The translations under genes and the position numbers were made by a program. Shown piece by piece: positions 1-8,110 of a stretch of 53,952 nt of DNA. Every line of letters begins with the position of its first letter. The first letter of the stretch is position 1. This DNA is from Chthonomonadaceae bacterium. Its GTDB lineage: Bacteria > Armatimonadota > Chthonomonadetes > Chthonomonadales > Chthonomonadaceae. The stretch is from the NCBI GenBank assembly GCA_027450145.1, contig DAIDKH010000023.1:1-53952 (forward strand), in the 5' to 3' direction. The notes under the pieces are model-generated. The model searched no databases. It was not told where the DNA came from and was given only the letters and a program-made list of their open reading frames with translations.

Positions 1-2291
1 GCCCTGAAGTCGAAGCCTATTACGTTGGCGTCGTAGAGAATGCTCCTTACACAGCGAATTCGAAAGTCCTCTACTCCCTTTAGGGCGATATGACGCTCTT
101 CTATAAAACCCTGTCGATCCAACGCAAAATATTTCCGTGGGCGCAGGCCAATCGTGTATTGTGTTAAATCTTGCAGCGTCAAATGGGGTGTCTGCTTCTC
201 TATGGCCGCGACATGGCATTGGGGTATGACTGTATACACGTGTTCGGTGTTGTCGCGAATCACGACGTTTCCGGCTTGTTCATCACCGCTGAAATTGTCT
301 GCTGGTCGTTTGCCAAATACGGTGTCCTCATCATGTGCTGTGCGAATGCCTGTAGACCGGTACTCCACCATATCACTAAGCGCACATTCGCACCAATCTT
401 GTGCAATTCTGAAGTCGAAAACCAGGTTCCACGGTGCCGCATCCCACGTCCGTTTGAGCAGCGCAAGGTCTGTATACGGTAGGGCGTGGGCTGAATCATC
501 GGAGCAAAGGTCACCTGTAGGCGCTACCCAGCACGTTGCCTCGGTGCCATCTGGCAGCGCGGGTGTTCGTGCGCGCCTATGCAGGCGACCTGCACGTTGA
601 ACCAATACGTCGGCAGGCGCCAGTTCGGTAATCATAATGTCGGCGGAAATATCCAGGCTAAGCTCTGCGGCTTGGGTTGCAACGAGCACCACAGGCTGGT
701 CATGCCGAAATGCATTGACTGCTGCCATTTCCAACTTAGCTCGATCGATCCCTGCAAGTTCACTATGGTAACAGACAACCAATGAATTGGGCAGTGCCTC
801 CTGTGCAGCTCGCGCGAGTGCCTTTGCCCGCTCCACCTGATTTACGTAGACGGCGACCTTGCGGCCCACTTGCGACTTAAGAAGATTGATCGCCTCGTCA
901 CTGTGCGTAACATCGAAACCCTTGCCTGAAGTAAGCGGCCCATTGAGCCGCTTCAGGACAAAGGGGTGAAAGTCGCTATCCTCCTCTTGGATCGTATTTC
1001 GTGGCTCTATCGCGAAGAAGTGTCGTCGCGTTGAAGGTAGCGTTGCCGACATTACGAGGGTTGGTACCCCTACGCCCTGCAAAATCCTAAGGCCATCTCT
1101 TATTGCGTTCATGGTGGTTCCGTCGTATGCATGCAGCTCGTCTAACACGACCAAAGAAGACAGCATGTTACCAAACGCCCTATCGCTAAATTTATATCCG
1201 TGGTAAAGGCTCATAAGCATGTGGTCCACCGTGCTTACGGTGAATGGTTGTTCGTACCTAATGCCCCACCGTGAAATGGCTTCCTCTTCGGTTATGGAAT
1301 ACTTCTCTTCCACGGGCACGTTACCCGTGGAATGCTGCCTCAAAACTGTCAGTGCCTCGCCATGAATAAGTGCAACGCTTTGTAGTGGATAACCATACTT
1401 GCAATCGTCTGTAAAGTCGCGTAAGATAGAATTAGAGGTGAACCGCGTGGGTAAACAGAAGATCACTCTATCAATTCGCTGTTGTGCCGCTAATTCTGCC
1501 GCCCGCGTCAGTGCCGCCGCGGTCTTTCCTGCACCACAGGGTGCTATTGCGCAAAGGTGATCAAGCGGATTACCTCCAACCTGCAATTGGAAGTCTGTGG
1601 CCTCATATTGCAATGACGGCGGAACGAGCTTGCCGAAATCCTGCACGATATTGCCGCTTTGCCTTGCAGAAGCGCTATGATCGGCTTCAACCAAAAGGGT
1701 TAGCAACAAGCAGTACATAGCGTGAAACGGCCCCTGCTCACGCCACCTGGCAACGTTGACTTTAAATTCATCTACGAGGCCGCTCATTTTGCTCTCGTGA
1801 AGTAATGTTTTAGGTGGTCCTCCAGGCCATGGCATCCATCCACGCAGTTCGGCAAGCCTGTTCCATTCGTCGGTTATTGGGTGAATGGCCGCTCGGTGGT
1901 GTTCGCGTGCAAAAGATTGATTATGCAGTTGGTGGTGGTGTGCCAATACTGCAGCGCAAACTGCAGCATGTTGCAAGGGCATGCGTTCCGATGGCCCGTA
2001 ATGAAGCAATGCGGCGTAAAATCCCGTCATGGCATGTTGCGGGAGCCTGCGGTTGGCTGCTGCTGCCTCCTGCCATTCATCCGTGGCCTTTCCAAAATCA
2101 TGCAACCACGCTGCGTCATTACACAGTCTTACCGCGTCGTCGTGGTAAACTCCTAATCTTTTAAATGCCCCTAGCCTTGCGGGAGTAAGCAGGCTGGCCA
2201 TACATGCTTGTACATCCGCCAAATGGTCTACAAGTTGCTGAGGAGGACTCGTTTTCGCGAGTATATTGTCCATTCTGTGCGCAATCTCCAT
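1..2291 (-). CDS. cas3: CRISPR-associated helicase/nuclease Cas3 (HD + DExH), 3' end outside window
   Basis: Type I interference nuclease-helicase that is recruited by Cascade and degrades target DNA. The frame stays open from the left edge to an in-frame stop at 2325-2327, giving about 763 residues without the C-terminus. The N-terminal HD nuclease shows LVDHL, WLHDFGK, AHHH and EADHSAS. The helicase follows: APCGAGKT (Walker A, near residue 250), VVLDELHAYDG (DExH, near 380), MSATLP, VATQAAELSLDIS and QRAGRLHR (near 567). HD and helicase are fused in one chain. The start is uncertain: ATG at 2291 has a weak CGGA six bases upstream, and ATG at 2273 has GGAG 12 bases upstream. It is the last visible gene of the leftward cas operon, 57 bases after cas5. 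The assignment is firm; whether adaptation genes follow cannot be seen. Confidence 0.96.
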   Translation of the reverse strand, partial: MEIAHRMDNILAKTSPPQQLVDHLADVQACMASLLTPARLGAFKRLGVYHDDAVRLCNDAAWLHDFGKATDEWQEAAAANRRLPQHAMTGFYAALLHYGPSERMPLQHAAVCAAVLAHHHQLHNQSFAREHHRAAIHPITDEWNRLAELRGWMPWPGGPPKTLLHESKMSGLVDEFKVNVARWREQGPFHAMYCLLLTLLVEADHSASARQSGNIVQDFGKLVPPSLQYEATDFQLQVGGNPLDHLCAIAPCGAGKTAAALTRAAELAAQQRIDRVIFCLPTRFTSNSILRDFTDDCKYGYPLQSVALIHGEALTVLRQHSTGNVPVEEKYSITEEEAISRWGIRYEQPFTVSTVDHMLMSLYHGYKFSDRAFGNMLSSLVVLDELHAYDGTTMNAIRDGLRILQGVGVPTLVMSATLPSTRRHFFAIEPRNTIQEEDSDFHPFVLKRLNGPLTSGKGFDVTHSDEAINLLKSQVGRKVAVYVNQVERAKALARAAQEALPNSLVVCYHSELAGIDRAKLEMAAVNAFRHDQPVVLVATQAAELSLDISADIMITELAPADVLVQRAGRLHRRARTPALPDGTEATCWVAPTGDLCSDDSAHALPYTDLALLKRTWDAAPWNLVFDFRIAQDWCECALSDMVEYRSTGIRTAHDEDTVFGKRPADNFSGDEQAGNVVIRDNTEHVYTVIPQCHVAAIEKQTPHLTLQDLTQYTIGLRPRKYFALDRQGFIEERHIALKGVEDFRIRCVRSILYDANVIGFDFR

Positions 2292-2348
2292 TGCAATTCC
2301 GAAGGCTGGTGTGCTGAAAAACCGTTAAACAGCTGCACCCCGGCACGG

Positions 2349-3086
2349 CTAGACCGGTGCTGGCTTAGGCTCAAAATGCCAGGTTTGGCCATGGCACGAA
2401 AACATGCCGGGTGCGTGAACACCGCCGCCTCCCGCAACATCTGGTACAGTAACGAGCCAGCGTTCAACCTGCCAGCTTTTACGACGCTCTAATCTGAAGC
2501 GGGTTGGCATATTAACCAAAACACCGCCCGCCCAAACGCCATCCACGAGCCCCGTTGCAGGGCCGTCTGCCGGGATAGGAACCTCAATGCCCAGTACCTC
2601 AACGTCCACGGGGTCGTCGCTCTCCCCAAGGCAGAGCGGAAAGAAGGGCCTGGCGAACGCATCGGCTAGTTCTACAGCCACCGTTTCACTGCAGAGTATC
2701 CCAACAATGAACACTGGCTGAATTATCTTCTGCCTTATCAAAGTCGTTGAGAGCCACTGGCACCCATCGGGTGCAAGAAGCCCACGATTCCGCATGGCTT
2801 GCCAGGCCGCCGTCTGTTTTTTATCCTTTGCACCCTCCGCAATCTTCATCCATTTACTGTAGCTCTCCACTTGTTCACCAGGCGATTGTATGGCGGCTGT
2901 AAAGCGCATTTCATTGCGACGAGCGTAGTCGTGCTGCCGTAACCCCAGCGCGGCGCCAACAAGGCCGAACAATGTTGCAGGCGGCGGCACCGGAAATGTC
3001 CTATGCACGTTACTACTGGCCGGATCACGAAAGCTGCACCAGAAAGGTGGCACCAGCCGCAGGCCCAGGCAGACTTCTTCACCCAT
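2349..3086 (-). CDS. cas5: Cas5, type I-B-like Cascade subunit
   Basis: RAMP-fold subunit that caps the 5' handle of the crRNA in the type I Cascade complex. The protein has 245 residues. The Cas5 N-terminus is seen as a beta strand (VCLGLRLVPPFWCSFRDP), then VHRTFPVPPPATLFGLVGAALGL, the typical P-T/S-x-x-G-L-V-G-A-x-L-G element; a glycine-rich stretch (DVAGGGGVHAPG) lies near the C-terminus. The start at 3086 was chosen because the cas7 stop TAA lies one base upstream (TAAcATG), the same junction as cas6/cas8; a longer reading from 3152 would run into cas7. The low identity of this family between lineages makes the exact subtype uncertain. Confidence 0.88.
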   Translation of the reverse strand: MGEEVCLGLRLVPPFWCSFRDPASSNVHRTFPVPPPATLFGLVGAALGLRQHDYARRNEMRFTAAIQSPGEQVESYSKWMKIAEGAKDKKQTAAWQAMRNRGLLAPDGCQWLSTTLIRQKIIQPVFIVGILCSETVAVELADAFARPFFPLCLGESDDPVDVEVLGIEVPIPADGPATGLVDGVWAGGVLVNMPTRFRLERRKSWQVERWLVTVPDVAGGGGVHAPGMFSCHGQTWHFEPKPAPV

Positions 3087-3087
3087 G

Positions 3088-4005
3088 TTACTGCACCTTC
3101 TCGGCAAGCTTCCTGAGCATTGCCGTTGGGTAGCCCACCTCAATACCTGCATTGGCGCAGACCTCTAGTAGGTCAGCGTCGTTGCCGACCACGCCTGGCG
3201 TATGGCCGAGAACCAGTTCGGCACCCGCCTCCTGCAAGTCACTGACGACGGCCGCCAGGGCCTTCACATCAACGTCGCCACTCTCGTTTAGTTCGAGTGC
3301 CCTCAAGCCGCGTTGGGTATAGACAGGCGAAACGGCACCCAGAAAAACATCTGGTGCCATACTCGTTGCATTTCTTGCCTGCTTCGCGAAATCACCCATG
3401 CGCCCCACTGCCTCTATAACCGCGTTAACGCGCCGAATGCGCTCAGCGGGTTCAATTAGCTCCTTAAATTCGCGGCGCGTGATGGTTTTAGTCTTGCTAT
3501 CACCCTCAACCACCAGTTGACGGCCGACGTTAAATACGTCTATGCTCAACCCAATTCGATAGATGTTCTCAGCCAGCTGCACGTAAGCAAGTCGTTGGTC
3601 GCGTGCTGCGTTCTCGTCACTCTTCTCAAGGTCACTCATACGCAGGAGGAGATCGGTTACAATTTCACCATCTAGTTGTCCAAGGGCAGGCGTACACTTT
3701 ATGGGCGACCATCGACGGTTGCTGCCCTCACCCTTTTTGGGGCTTAGGTATCCAAACAGGTCGCACAACCAGTCGTTGGCTATATCGCAAGACGGTGCCT
3801 CTGGTGTGGAAGTGAAGCAGCCAGGGTTCGCGCGCTCAATCGCCTCACGAAGTGCGTGCCTCACGGACTGGCCGCTCATGTAGGGCCTTTTGCCGGCGCG
3901 ATAGGTCTTTAGCTCTACCACATTGCCGCCCCCGCCCTCACCGCTGTTCATGTTGCTAAGGTCTGTTTTGCTAAGCCACACAATTGAAACGCAGAGTGCT
4001 TCCAT
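3088..4005 (-). CDS. cas7: Cas7 backbone subunit (DevR/Cst2 family)
   Basis: Backbone RAMP protein that polymerises along the crRNA spacer in type I Cascade. It has 305 residues. The N-terminus VSIVWLSKTDLSNMNSGEG, a glycine-rich GGGGNVVELK and RPYMSGQSVRHALREAI (residues about 40-58) match the DevR/Cst2 (Cas7i) family, where the conserved SGQ-x-x-R-x-x-L-R segment follows the first strand. The ATG shares its A with the TGA stop of cas8 (TGATG at 4003-4007), so translation is probably coupled. It sits between the large subunit and cas5, the normal order for I-B/I-A operons. No active-site residues are expected, because type I Cas7 does not cut. Confidence 0.92.
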   Translation of the reverse strand: MEALCVSIVWLSKTDLSNMNSGEGGGGNVVELKTYRAGKRPYMSGQSVRHALREAIERANPGCFTSTPEAPSCDIANDWLCDLFGYLSPKKGEGSNRRWSPIKCTPALGQLDGEIVTDLLLRMSDLEKSDENAARDQRLAYVQLAENIYRIGLSIDVFNVGRQLVVEGDSKTKTITRREFKELIEPAERIRRVNAVIEAVGRMGDFAKQARNATSMAPDVFLGAVSPVYTQRGLRALELNESGDVDVKALAAVVSDLQEAGAELVLGHTPGVVGNDADLLEVCANAGIEVGYPTAMLRKLAEKVQ

Positions 4006-5600
4006 CAGTTTTTGTTCTCCTCCGCAAGGTTAATGTTAAACGCCTTCAAACATGCAAAAGCGCTTATGGTTTGTGCAGCTGCCTGCCAGTCTGGTGTATG
4101 GGTGAGCTGCAAAAGTTCCTCATACTCGCCGCTGCTTAGATGCCACAGATGCGATTTTTCCGGTCCGCTGCTCAACTTGAACAACCTGAAACTAATGAGC
4201 TCGAGTATTGAACGCATATCAGAGGGACTAGTGGTGTTGTGAAGACGCGATAGCAATGTTACATCTTTGTGAAATGCGCCCCCGACGAGTTCGCCTATCT
4301 TCTTGCAGCTTGAAAGCTGCTCTGGTGTCATGGTAGTTAACCTCCCTGCGAAATGGTAATAGCACGGTAAAAGCAGCCTGGCTGCCCACCTCGTCGTTTT
4401 GCCAGCCTGGCTAACGCACCGGTTAAGGTCGAACGCAGAATCTGTAAGCCCTCGCCAGGCTTCTGAGCGGTTTGTGTCCACCTTAAGTAGAGCTTCGGCT
4501 ATGCGCTCTTGCCAAGCGTAGTTATCCAGCCTTATCTGGCAGAAGACATCCTGCATAAAGGAGATGTTTTGCTGTTCTGCTCCTTCTTCCTGCGATGGCA
4601 GGGGTATTGGCTCAAGCAGTTCCAGCAGGACCGGCCCCGTCTGAATTGCTCTTATAGCGCCAACAATTACGTTAGTGCCGCTGGAAAGATGGATTGCGAC
4701 CCAGCGACGGACGGTACGTACCTCCTCCATTGTTAGCAGGTCAACGCGTCGTTCGGCCATAGCAGAAACGATTGCATCCAGAAGCGCCAGCAGTTCCGAA
4801 ACATCGCCATCAACTCTAAGAGGAATGTTTCTGTACATTTCACCGCCCACGCTGTCTGGATCGACAAGCACGTACCTCAGGTGCTGCCAAAGTTTCACCG
4901 CAATATCAAACGGCAGGCTTACCGGAAGCAAGATTGCGGTTTCATCATTCTTCGTAAACGGCTTCCACGGACTGATGCTCGCACAGAGGCATGCCAATAC
5001 CTGCCTCGCTGGCGCATCAATGGCACCATTGGCCCCCCCAGGACCACGCACGGTAACGTTGCTGTGGTGTTTGGCGACCATAGGATTAACACCCTGGGTT
5101 ATCTCTAACTTCTCACCTGGCGAAAGCGCGGCTTGCACCACGGCACGAATTGATTTATTCCTGCTTTCCTCATTAAAGAGATCTTCAAGCTGGCTAGTTG
5201 TAACCGGGACACTAACGAGGCGCTGGCAGCGGTTTCTAACGGTAGCGGGAGGCTTACCCTTAAGCCCGGCGGCCTGCCACTCATCAAGGCTCACCTTTTC
5301 TTCGTATTTCTCGCCCGGCACCCTGCGGCCGTTCTCCGTTCGCGGATGACAGCGCGGTATGGCGCGGCCCTCCGGGAACCGCGGATGCAGAGAGTTCCAC
5401 CTGTCCGCACGCATCAGTGTGCGAGACAATTGAGCAGCCCACTCCTCACAAGGGGCATCAGTTGTCGTAGTAAAACCTGTTGGTGAAGGCGCAGTTACCT
5501 TCACTATATCGCGCAAGTCGGGGTCGCGCATGATCTCATACAGCTCAACCAGCCCCCAATCATGCCACGGATCCCCTGTCACGCGCCACTCAATTTCCAC
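4005..5600 (-). CDS. cas8: Cas8 large subunit (Cst1/Csx8-like)
   Basis: Large subunit of type I Cascade, expected to recognise the PAM and recruit Cas3. The protein has 531 residues. Its N-terminus IEWRVTGDPWHDWGLVELYE resembles the TGNPFVDxGL opening of Cst1/Cas8a1-type subunits; the rest has few recognisable motifs, as is usual for this fast-evolving family. The GTG start at 5600 was preferred over an ATG at 5660 because it lies one base after the cas6 stop (TAAaGTG), has GGAAGG just upstream, and avoids 59 bases of overlap with cas6. Position between cas6 and cas7 supports the role. The call is from position plus weak similarity, so the subtype (I-B against I-A-like) is tentative. Confidence 0.78.
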   Translation of the reverse strand: MEIEWRVTGDPWHDWGLVELYEIMRDPDLRDIVKVTAPSPTGFTTTTDAPCEEWAAQLSRTLMRADRWNSLHPRFPEGRAIPRCHPRTENGRRVPGEKYEEKVSLDEWQAAGLKGKPPATVRNRCQRLVSVPVTTSQLEDLFNEESRNKSIRAVVQAALSPGEKLEITQGVNPMVAKHHSNVTVRGPGGANGAIDAPARQVLACLCASISPWKPFTKNDETAILLPVSLPFDIAVKLWQHLRYVLVDPDSVGGEMYRNIPLRVDGDVSELLALLDAIVSAMAERRVDLLTMEEVRTVRRWVAIHLSSGTNVIVGAIRAIQTGPVLLELLEPIPLPSQEEGAEQQNISFMQDVFCQIRLDNYAWQERIAEALLKVDTNRSEAWRGLTDSAFDLNRCVSQAGKTTRWAARLLLPCYYHFAGRLTTMTPEQLSSCKKIGELVGGAFHKDVTLLSRLHNTTSPSDMRSILELISFRLFKLSSGPEKSHLWHLSSGEYEELLQLTHTPDWQAAAQTISAFACLKAFNINLAEENKN

Positions 5601-5601
5601 T

Positions 5602-6414
5602 TTACACCACCTTCCCGGCGGATAGACACTCGGTATTGCCAACAGCATCGACCATTCCAAAGCCAGACGAATTCTTCTCGCCTACGCCACAATCCCATAG
5701 CAGCCTTAGAAGCGGCGGGGCGCAGTCTATTTGCAGTGGACAAAACGCGCCGACCACGTCGATGCCGTTGATACAGACCTTGCGCGCGCCGTCATGTCCA
5801 TCGCGTGCCATGTACGTTTCATCGAAACGCAGGCGCAGGGTGTCATCGTGAGGATTCATGCCGTACAACACCCGGTGCTTACGAATTAGGTTCGCGCGCA
5901 CTGCCTGCTCAAAGGCGGCGCCATCAGTTTTGGGCCTCAGGTAGTAGGTACCTCCTCCTTGTTCCTCGGTTCGACGAACGGCAGCGACGATGGGTGACAT
6001 ACAACTAAACTTTGCGCTTCCTACAGAGAACTCCGGTGTTGCAATGGTTTGAACTGCGGCCACATACAATCGTGATTCTCCAACACGAATGCGCGCAGCT
6101 TGTGTAAGAGCTGCGCCTAGGTTTTGTAAAAATTGCGGTACAGGCGAGCCAACGAACCACTCAACCTCACCAGGTAAAAAGACGATTGAGCTCCCTTGAG
6201 CCCTTCGCGTCTTGCTGCGCAAGCCGCTGAAATGAAACATTTTAAATGAACGTCCAGGCTCATCACCGTGGGTGTATCCCTTATCATGCAGAAAACGAGC
6301 GTAATCGGAGTCGCTATGATCAAGCATATTGTAGATCAGCGACATCAAGTGGTGCTGATGATCGAATGCCACCGCAGTCGCTTCGTCCACCCGAAGCGTT
6401 ACCTTCAATCTCAT
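5602..6414 (-). CDS. cas6: CRISPR RNA endoribonuclease Cas6
   Basis: Processes pre-crRNA inside the repeat to give mature crRNAs. It has 270 residues: a ferredoxin-like start MRLKVTLRVDEATAVAFDHQH, then the C-terminal Cas6 glycine-rich loop GVGEKNSSGFGMV (residues about 242-254). The histidine-bearing start (DHQHHLMSLIYNML, residues 18-31) is where the family's general base often lies; which histidine acts cannot be decided here. It is the first gene of the leftward type I operon. AGAGG lies eight bases before the ATG. No second cas6 is visible in the rightward type III operon, so this enzyme probably supplies crRNAs to both complexes (inference). Confidence 0.9.
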   Translation of the reverse strand: MRLKVTLRVDEATAVAFDHQHHLMSLIYNMLDHSDSDYARFLHDKGYTHGDEPGRSFKMFHFSGLRSKTRRAQGSSIVFLPGEVEWFVGSPVPQFLQNLGAALTQAARIRVGESRLYVAAVQTIATPEFSVGSAKFSCMSPIVAAVRRTEEQGGGTYYLRPKTDGAAFEQAVRANLIRKHRVLYGMNPHDDTLRLRFDETYMARDGHDGARKVCINGIDVVGAFCPLQIDCAPPLLRLLWDCGVGEKNSSGFGMVDAVGNTECLSAGKVV

Positions 6415-6758
6415 GGAGTGCCTCTTCTAGACGCGATTACAGAGTACTAAACTATCAATCCAGCGCACAAAGGATATATTCCGGCGCCATTACCAAATTT
6501 GCGCAAAATTTTCTAATTCCTGCTTGTTTGCTTACCTCAGAGGGAAACAAGTGTTGGTAAGTCTTCGTCAAACGCCGGGTTTCGTGCCACCAGCGCTGGC
6601 AATTGGTGTCTCAATCAGGCAACCAAACAACCTTAAGAGAGTGGATGTGCACGCGCTCTGAGTAATTCCTCTGTTTCGAAATATTTAATGTATTGGTATG
6701 CAGGAATTGGCCGCTATTTGGCGAATTTGTGGTCAACACCCATGATGGAGGTTCTTGA
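6415..6758. promoter_or_regulatory. Divergent intergenic region between type I and type III cas operons
   Basis: This 344-base stretch separates the two divergent operons and must hold both promoters and the ribosome binding sites (AGAGG for cas6; GGAGG at 6747-6751 for the CARF gene). A near-palindrome AAATTTGCGCAAAATTT lies at about 6495-6511 and could be an operator or just AT-rich sequence. I see no convincing -35/-10 pair, no gene and no CRISPR repeats. Confidence 0.5.
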
Positions 6759-8018
6759 ATGGATAAGGCTGGCACGATAGTTTGCTTGGTAGGTGAGAAC
6801 CCTCTGCCTGTGTATCTTGGTGCGCATCAATTTGCCGATGAACAATGCACCGTAGTGCTAATTCACTCAAATGAAACTTTGCAGCAAGCTGAACGAATAA
6901 CGAGGCAACTGGTAGCTGACGGCATAAAAAACACAAGATTGGTTAAATTGGTCGAACCTTACGCTGCGCGCCGCGTGACTGAGCTTTTAAACGCTGAGCA
7001 TCAAAAATATCCTCATGCGTGGTTGAACTATACCGGTGGTACCAAAGTGATGTCTGCATTCGCTGTTAAGACATGGAACGACGATAGAACGGTATTCTAC
7101 CTGGACGAGGCAGCAGGCAAATTCAGGTTTGGATGCGACACAGAAACGGAATTAAAGGGCGACATTGTTGACATAGCGAGACTTTGCGCATTGCATGGGT
7201 CGATCACGGACACCAGCACCAAGAACAATGAGATCGCCTGCATTAATTTGGACAAACTAGAGGAACTGTTCAGCGTTTGGATTTCACGGCATGACACGAA
7301 CAGTGCGACACGGTCCCCTTTCATGCCTGATAATTGGGATGATTTTCACACGAGTAATAAGCCTCAAGAATTGTGGGAACGATTTACCCGCGACTTGAAA
7401 GGTTTCGTTGACATAGACGACGATCAAATAAGAACACCGCTAATGGAGCTGCAGCGATGTTTTGAACAGGCGTCCAGTAAATCTACGGACCTTCGCATAG
7501 ACGCAGCCGCCAAACGTTGGGAAAGTTTTCAACTAGAATTTCAACTATTCCAAAATATCGATCCACCCGGCAGCAAAAGCAAATATCAAATTAAGTCGAA
7601 AAATGGCCGTTACTATCGCTTTGCCGGAACTGGATGGCAGGAGCAACTTGTAAGGTTGCTTGCCAATAGGTGCACCAATACATGTTGGCAAATTGGTACG
7701 AACTTTCAAATTGAAGGTCAGCCTTTTGAAGCAGATTTAATCAGCGTCTTGAACAATCGCCTGTATTACATATCCTGTACAACTGAAACCAAGGAAAGCG
7801 GTATTAAGGCAAAAGCCTTTGAGGCTGTCTACAGAGCCCGGCAGATTGGCGGTGGTTTGGCGCGTGTTGCAGTGGTTTCATTTGCCAACGACGATGCTTC
7901 AAACAGGGCTCGTGCCAGTCTTACCGGTGTGCCGCGACTTTCGCTGTTCGGTATTACCGACGTTGAAAGCTGGATTGCCGGTGACATGGACTCATTCAAA
8001 AGATTTTCAGATTCCTAA
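6759..8018 (+). CDS. CARF-domain Card1/Can2-family protein (DUF1887-like) with degenerate nuclease site
   Basis: Expected to bind cyclic oligoadenylate made by Cas10. It has 419 residues. The N-terminal CARF domain opens VCLVGENPLPVYL and carries NYTGGTKVMSA at residues 90-100, the ligand-site signature of the Card1/Can2 (DUF1887) family. The C-terminal restriction-like fold is recognisable: GTGWQEQ (E295), FEADLISVL (D326) and LYYISCTTET. In the family the last strand normally reads I-E-C-K-T; here S339 replaces the acid and T341 the lysine, so two of the PD-(D/E)xK catalytic residues are missing. The next lysine is five residues on, in TETKES. It is the first gene of the type III operon, with GGAGG seven bases upstream, and 92 bases before cas10. 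It may be a sensor, a sink for the signal or a ring nuclease rather than a DNA/RNA nuclease. Confidence 0.88.
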   Translation: MDKAGTIVCLVGENPLPVYLGAHQFADEQCTVVLIHSNETLQQAERITRQLVADGIKNTRLVKLVEPYAARRVTELLNAEHQKYPHAWLNYTGGTKVMSAFAVKTWNDDRTVFYLDEAAGKFRFGCDTETELKGDIVDIARLCALHGSITDTSTKNNEIACINLDKLEELFSVWISRHDTNSATRSPFMPDNWDDFHTSNKPQELWERFTRDLKGFVDIDDDQIRTPLMELQRCFEQASSKSTDLRIDAAAKRWESFQLEFQLFQNIDPPGSKSKYQIKSKNGRYYRFAGTGWQEQLVRLLANRCTNTCWQIGTNFQIEGQPFEADLISVLNNRLYYISCTTETKESGIKAKAFEAVYRARQIGGGLARVAVVSFANDDASNRARASLTGVPRLSLFGITDVESWIAGDMDSFKRFSDS

Positions 8019-8110
8019 CGGGGTAGAGGAAATTCGGGCAATTTATCGAGATTTAATGATTGTACTAACGTGTAAACAATGGTTCGGGATATTGATTTAA
8101 GGAGATGAAC

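Noticed and set aside
1484-2492. Rightward open frames across the cas3 and cas5 region
   Set aside because: They are antisense to intact Cas3 and Cas5 frames carrying all helicase motifs and have no ribosome binding site or family resemblance.
7819-8100. A 93-residue rightward frame over the end of the CARF gene
   Set aside because: It overlaps the well-supported nuclease-fold frame and has no ribosome binding site or recognisable content.
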